A model generated the notes under the pieces. That model saw only the letters and a list, made by a program, of their open reading frames with translations. It made no database searches and was not told where the DNA came from. The position numbers were made by a program, and so were the translations under genes. Shown here in pieces: positions 60,301 through 64,000 of a stretch of DNA of 64,000 nucleotides (positions are counted from its first letter, which is position 1; the number at the start of each line of letters is the position of its first letter). The stretch comes from Nectonema munidae (Eukaryota; Nematomorpha; Nectonematoida; Nectonematidae). The stretch is taken from the NCBI GenBank assembly GCA_030549495.1, contig JAUIRK010000855.1, positions 1,861,501 through 1,925,500 on the forward strand, read 5' to 3'.

Positions 60301-61968
60301 CAGCGCATACCCTAAAGTCCTAAATTTATAAGACTACATTATATTTTTTTTTACAAAATTACTGAATTTAAATACTATACTTCCAGCGAAAATATTTTAA
60401 TTAAATTTGCATATCGAATATAGTGCGCAGAAAAAATGCCCCCGGAAAAAATACCCCCAATTAAAAAGTAAGAAAAGATGCCCCAATTAAAAAGTAGGAA
60501 AAAATGCCCCCAGTAAAAATGCCCCAATTTAAATTAGGAAAAAATGCCCCAACACAAAAAATTATTAATTAAAATTTTTAAAAAAGATATGTCAAATAAA
60601 GATTTTTTGTAAAAAAAAAAGTTAGCTTTTCATTTAAAATTTAATTAAAGTAAAAAACTCAGCATACGACAATTTTTTAAATATAAAATTTTTTTTTATA
60701 AAACAGCAAATATTTTTGGACTTTGTGTGTATCAGAACACTTTCTAAATATAATTTGTATTTTAACTGATTTTAAGAACACATTCCCACAAATATGCACC
60801 TTTGCTATTGTTTTCAAGAACTTTATAAAGAAAAAACCTATAGATTAAGAAATTTTAGAAATTTAGACTTTCAAAAATGGTACCAAATAAAAATATTTAT
60901 ATAATTAAAAAATCCTGAAAATCAAAAATTAGGGGGCATTTTTTCCTACTTTTTAATTGGGGGCATTTTTACCTACAACCATCGAATATACTCTAGTTTA
61001 AAAAAATCCAAAAATGTTAGGGGGTGGAATAGGGTTTTTTATAAACAAAATAAACTAATAAAGCGAAGGTCAATTTCCCCCCCCCCTGAAAACACATTGG
61101 GGGGGGGGGGCGGGGCGGTCGCCCCCCCCTTGTAGATGTATCGCATATTTTTTTTTAAAAATTAATACACTCGTTTTTCTTTTGTTCAAAGTAAAATGTA
61201 TTCATATAAATTGCTAGCAATTGTTTAGTTTACAAGTGTAAAACATGAGATAGGTGATTAATTCTAGTCACACTGCAAGCGTGAGACTAGACCAACACAT
61301 CATCTTCATTTGCTCTCAAGAGTAGTGATATATAACAAAATAGAAATCCTTCCCAGATTTGATAAGATTTTCAACTTAGTGCGACATTACCTGATTAAAT
61401 TTGCCTATTTCTCTGAACCTGACGCCATACAATCGAAAAAATTCTGCGCATAGATATCACAGACAGACATGCTTCAATCATAGTGAAAATTTTTTGCGAA
61501 GTGAGATAAAGTTCTTAGCTTATGATTAAGTCTTACTACACAGAACATTACAAGTTTTAATCCAAAACGACGCGCTCAACCAAAACCTCATTTTGACGCT
61601 TTGGGTGAAAAGCTGAAAATACATGTTGAAAATTAATGGGTGTATTTAAGATATCTTAACTGATAGAGAAGGAAATCCTTATAAAAGATATAACGCTTAT
61701 CATATTAAAATTAATTACCTATACACATATAAAAAAATTATAAATAGATTAAAATGGTATAAATAAAATATACACTGAATGTATCTTCAAATCTTTCATT
61801 CCAACTTCTAAAGATTTTTTTACAGGAATCAGATTCCCTTTCGTTTAAGCAAACAATATCATCAACTTTTATGTAAGAAAGTAAAGATAAACTTCCTTTA
61901 GATGAATGAGAATCTTCATCATTTTGGGAATGACAACATCCAGCAGCATTATTGTGATTATGAGACAT
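54102..61968 (-). CDS. PITHD1: PITH domain-containing protein 1 orthologue
   Basis: Three exons on the - strand: 61968-61774, 58680-58507, 54371-54102, all introns phase 0, giving 212 residues plus stop (human PITHD1 is 211). The N terminus MSHNHNNAAGCC matches the His-rich MSHGHSHGG start of the human protein. The PITH domain follows: VVSDSDAELLFNVPFT (66-81), VKLKSVVIIGDDNDAYPSEL, LNFDDACKEPDQ (112-123), HYVLKACKFSNV and a C-terminal VTICSYEQSANPCDHQ. Spacing agrees with the human protein at both exon joins. The PITH domain is shared with TXNL1, where it contacts the 26S proteasome; PITHD1 is a small cytosolic/nuclear protein whose exact role is unsettled. No damage seen: a whole gene. Its two introns (about 3.1 and 4.1 kb) are loaded with hAT fossils. 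Converges on Shaw. Confidence 0.95.
54608..56848 (+). mobile_element. hAT-Ac-like transposon fossil in PITHD1 intron 2
   Basis: Readable in order on the + strand: a BED-like start (MSSSKSNICNYL, VCSICKK, 54781-54870), MCLDEFTSLQNK (55199), FWCLGMVGIFGSW, ACTTDGAAIMLKLG (about 55392), KVRSICK, a stretch with LVSLQPLETVLNGVCSQDAN (about 55900), LCEKYFSKRNRELLSSMEY and the dimerisation signature IKPASVESEGSFCAAGFF (about 56447-56500). Numerous stops and frame changes. Ends TAGTGATGAA (54608) and its inverse (ending 56844) may be the termini, but the flanking 8-mers do not match. Confidence 0.85.
56857..58110 (-). mobile_element. Second hAT-Ac-like fossil, opposite strand, interrupted
   Basis: On the - strand, KSALLFEATRTRELHL (about 57712-57760) leads, with a frame change, to TS-ESERVFSSHGLFSSRLR and back to DCLQCSLRSYFQKK, the hAT dimerisation landmarks. 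End-like sequence GAAAAACTCGGAACCGGTCC lies at about 56866 and AAACCGGTCCCCC at about 58083. A TTAGG-word repeat is inserted at 57000-57440. Confidence 0.6.
57000..57440 (-). repeat. Dispersed repeat with TTAGG-like words, copy 4, itself interrupted
   Basis: Inverted copy: GTATTAGTACAAATAAATAG, AAGTTTGTGTCAAAAAATGT (57010-57110), then about 235 foreign bases, then AACACTAATCCCAACCCC, AATTCTACACATTT, AAGGCCCATTTAGAAATTAG (57350-57450). A short GTATGT word lies on both sides of the insertion. Confidence 0.65.
58507..58680 (-). CDS. PITHD1: PITHD1 exon 2 (PITH core)
   Basis: Acceptor CTTCTTCAG; 58 codons from VVSDSDAEL to KEPDQ; donor GTAGCC. Higher G/C than the surrounding intron. Confidence 0.95.
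58744..58765 (+). repeat. GT microsatellite
   Basis: Ten GT units, 64 bases from the exon 2 acceptor of PITHD1 (in intron 1). Confidence 0.95.
59277..59664 (+). mobile_element. hAT transposase C terminus in PITHD1 intron 1
   Basis: One + strand frame: LRRHFIPTDVNAAELEMEIE, LLGFLSSHSGLCPNL, TSIASCERSFSKLKLVKSYL, RSTMG, then a single TAA (59548-59550) and ARLQSLALMSVEKEVLDCVD to a natural TAA at 59662-59664. This is the complete dimerisation domain of a ZMYM1-like hAT transposase with only one in-frame stop, so it is younger than the neighbouring fossils. The rest of the transposase is missing upstream. Confidence 0.88.
60183..61146. mobile_element. Possible outer element with poly(G)/poly(C) ends
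   Basis: Starts CAGGGGCGCACATCC then a G run (60210-60218) and ends in CGCCCCCCCTTGTAGATGTA. The ends are only loosely inverted and no target duplication was found. It encloses the 60423-60980 element. Confidence 0.3.
60423..60980. mobile_element. MITE with 10-bp target duplication (MULE-like size)
   Basis: Flanked by identical ATCGAATATA at 60413-60422 and 60981-60990. Ends GTGCGCAGAAAAAATGCCCC and, inverted, GGTTGTAGGTAAAAATGCCC. Inside the left end is a tandem of GAAAAAATGCCCC(C) and AATTAAAAAGTAGGAAAA units; the right end has their inverse. No coding frame. Confidence 0.75.
61774..61968 (-). CDS. PITHD1: PITHD1 exon 1
   Basis: 65 codons from the ATG at 61968-61966 to SWNERFEDTFS; donor GTATAT. 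Contains the His/Cys-rich start and the YIKVDDIVCLNE segment matching YLRIDLERLQCLNE of human. Confidence 0.93.
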
Positions 61969-62575
61969 TTTTTAACAGAGTTGTAAAAAATTCATCGAAT
62001 AAAATATAAAATTCTAATAATATGAAGTATTCGCTAAGAATAGAGAATTATATCTTCTTAGAAAATTTATAAGATGTAATCCTGTCTTTTCAATTAAATC
62101 ATTAAAACATGTATATAGCATTTTTTCAAACACCTAAACCACCTATTTTTTTGGTTAAAAAAATAATCAATTTATTGAAATCAGCCAAAAAAACAAAATG
62201 TCTTGATCTTTTCCCATAGTCATCTCAGAAAAAATGTGCTAGACCACCCGTTTATTAGTAGAAACGATTAAAAAAATCCTTTAAAAAATTTTGAATGAGC
62301 TCACTATTCGAGTTCGAATATAATGCACGGCATGAAAAGTAAAAAAAATTGTTGAGCTGATAAAGATTTTATTTGTCCAAGAAACGACAAAGAAAAGTAT
62401 TAAAGCCAGAGAGCTGAGCAATAGTTAAAACTAGGGCCTTTTTAAATATCTTGTGGAGTGTGTGGGAGAGAGCCTCTGTCAAAAAATTAAAACTAAAGTT
62501 TTAAGAGTCGCATTAGAGAAAAAATTTTAAGGGAGGGGAAAAGCGAAAGATTTTGCAGCAATATAAAATCTATAG
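61969..62575 (-). other. Upstream region of PITHD1
   Basis: A/T-rich 5' flank; no TATA box or other promoter element could be chosen with confidence. Confidence 0.4.
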
Positions 62576-62855
62576 CTATTCAAATTTCTTCCTCAATTTG
62601 CATAGTAGTTGATAGGTGCTCAACCAATTCTAAATGGCCCTTTATGTGTAAAATTTTGGAAACTTATTGTTAGAGTTAGGAATAGTGAAAAATTCCCATT
62701 AGTGTTAGGGTAGGGTTAAACTTCGGTTTAGTGTTAGCGCAATCGCACATATAATTTACATAAACATATTTTTGACATTCTTGACATAAACTTTCCTATT
62801 TATTTGTATTAATGCACGTATAACACAAAAAATATCTAGACATACATACACACAC
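62576..62855 (+). repeat. Dispersed repeat with TTAGG-like words, copy 5
   Basis: GGTGCTCAACCAATTCTAAA, TATGTGTAAAATTTTGGAAA, GTGTTAGGGTAGGGTTAAAC, TTTTTGACATTCTTGACATA, CTATTTATTTGTATTAATGC and final CTAGACATACAT, leading into a TACA/CA-rich microsatellite (62856-62935). Confidence 0.75.
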
Positions 62856-62935
62856 ATATATACGAATACATGGATAAATAATTACGAATAGATACATACA
62901 ACATACATATTTACATTAGACACACATACAGAGAT

Positions 62936-63849
62936 ATACTTAAATCTCAAAAACAATATAACGTGTATTTGTATTGGAAGGAATATATAATAAGATGATA
63001 TTTGCATATACAAGACTAGTTTTGTATTTGCTTAGATGTTCCTTTGTTTTTGTGTTAGTATGTCTATGTGAGTAAGATTTTGGCGTGTTTTGCCTTTGTA
63101 ATTCAACATTGTCACATATGGATTCATATATTTTATTAAGCAATACATATATGTTTAACATTAACCAACAATAATATATATCTATACATATAATCAATTT
63201 GAATATATAGGAGCACATAGGAATATTTTATTTAAATCCAAATTTTCATAAGATAAAAAGTGAAAAAGGAACCACATTGAAAATTTCCAAAGGTCAAATG
63301 TAAAATGCAATTCTATAAGACGAGTTCACAACTGTGACACGACGTTCTATAAATTATCATATGTTCTTTGTAAGAAAGTGAATGTACTTCAGAAAAAAAA
63401 TCTCATGTTCTGACAGTGAATGTTGGTATCGAAAGTTAATTTCAATCGCTAAACTAACATGTGTAGAGATATCTTTTCACTGATGGAGAATGCCATTAAG
63501 GATACTTATCTTGCTGGAAAAGTAGAATTTCTTAATATTCTGGAAAATACTCAGATCCAGCCCCTACCCTATAGACCTATATTTGGGACGCTGGATTTTG
63601 ACCTGGGGTGACCCTGAAAACTCATCTAGTAATCAGGTTGTCTTCGCCTTATATTATTATAGGGAAGCCGGAAATACATTCAAGAGTGTCAACAAAAATG
63701 TGAAGAACCGCTGCTCTATTCAACTAAAATTATTGACATCACTTATTTGGTTAAGTTATTATTATTTTTAGAGATTATTTTTCAACCCCATAATTTAAGA
63801 TTTAGATTTCAGGCTGAAAGATCAATGTTTTAAAGGGTGGAACTTTTTA
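62936..63849. other. A/T-rich sequence, nothing recognised
   Basis: No coding pattern; the open frame at 63583-63771 has no recognised domain. Confidence 0.5.
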
Positions 63850-63998
63850 CCCATACACACAAATATGCCCAAATACACCCAAATCTGTGTATCTTTTTAT
63901 TTTAAGCATTTATCTAATATATTTTTAATTTCAAGTTCTTATTTGTAAAAAAAAATATTTTTGTGTATTTGGGTATATGCGGGTGTATTTGGATAAAA
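63850..63998. repeat. Foldback of CCCAAATACA words at the window end
   Basis: ATACACACAAATATGCCC and AAATACACCCAAATCTG (63853-63888) are inverted in GTGTATTTGGGTATATGC and GGGTGTATTTGGAT (63963-63995). May continue beyond the window. Confidence 0.55.
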
Positions 63999-64000
63999 AG

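Noticed and set aside
1-64000. LTR retroelements or other capsid-bearing elements
   Set aside because: No long direct terminal repeats, primer-binding site, or gag/protease/integrase words were recognised; every readable mobile fragment fits a DNA transposon, LINE or SINE.
1-64000. CRISPR arrays, rRNA genes, operon-like gene clusters
   Set aside because: No regularly spaced repeats, rRNA sequence or closely packed intronless genes; the window is plainly eukaryotic.

Overview
The window is eukaryotic, A/T-rich, intron-rich genomic DNA, most likely from an arthropod. The best clue is a spliced voltage-gated K+ channel gene whose translation follows Drosophila Shaw (as remembered) almost residue for residue through S4, the pore and the post-S6 segment. 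The A/T-richness, microsatellites and heavy DNA-transposon load would suit a copepod crustacean, but that is inference. No prokaryotic, CRISPR or rRNA features were seen.

Three host genes can be supported. (1) At the left edge, + strand, are the last three exons of a protein ending in a MATH/TRAF-like domain (2-4091). (2) From 38744, + strand, lies a Shaw-type (Kv3-class) potassium channel: seven coding exons up to 48250, with tetramerisation domain, S1-S6 and TVGYGD filter, and a C terminus that either reads through to a stop at 48286-48288 or splices to a candidate exon at 52613-52686. (3) On the - strand, 61968 down to 54102, lies a complete three-exon PITHD1 orthologue of 212 residues, converging tail-to-tail with Shaw. 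In all three genes the exon phases join cleanly.

The 34 kb between the MATH gene and Shaw holds no recognisable coding exon. It contains a piggyBac transposase fossil with an internal inverted duplication (9750-12400), hAT and LINE remnants, tRNA-like SINEs, a direct duplication, hairpins and several families of short inverted-repeat elements. Four CT-rich zones next to CA/TG microsatellites (12541-13440, 19380-19760, 22380-23330, 30400-30721) look like possible untranslated leaders or promoters of Shaw or of noncoding RNA.

Inside the genes the introns are mobile-element traps. Shaw introns hold two short hAT-type elements with perfect 8-bp target duplications and a SINE. PITHD1 intron 2 holds two hAT fossils in opposite orientation, one itself interrupted; intron 1 holds a third hAT C terminus and a MITE with a 10-bp target duplication. 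The most unusual structures are a dispersed inverted-repeat family whose arms are built from 21-bp units that read as heptads, a five-copy repeat family carrying telomere-like TTAGG/TTAGGG words, and near-perfect long hairpins at 29876-30035 and 51722-52096.
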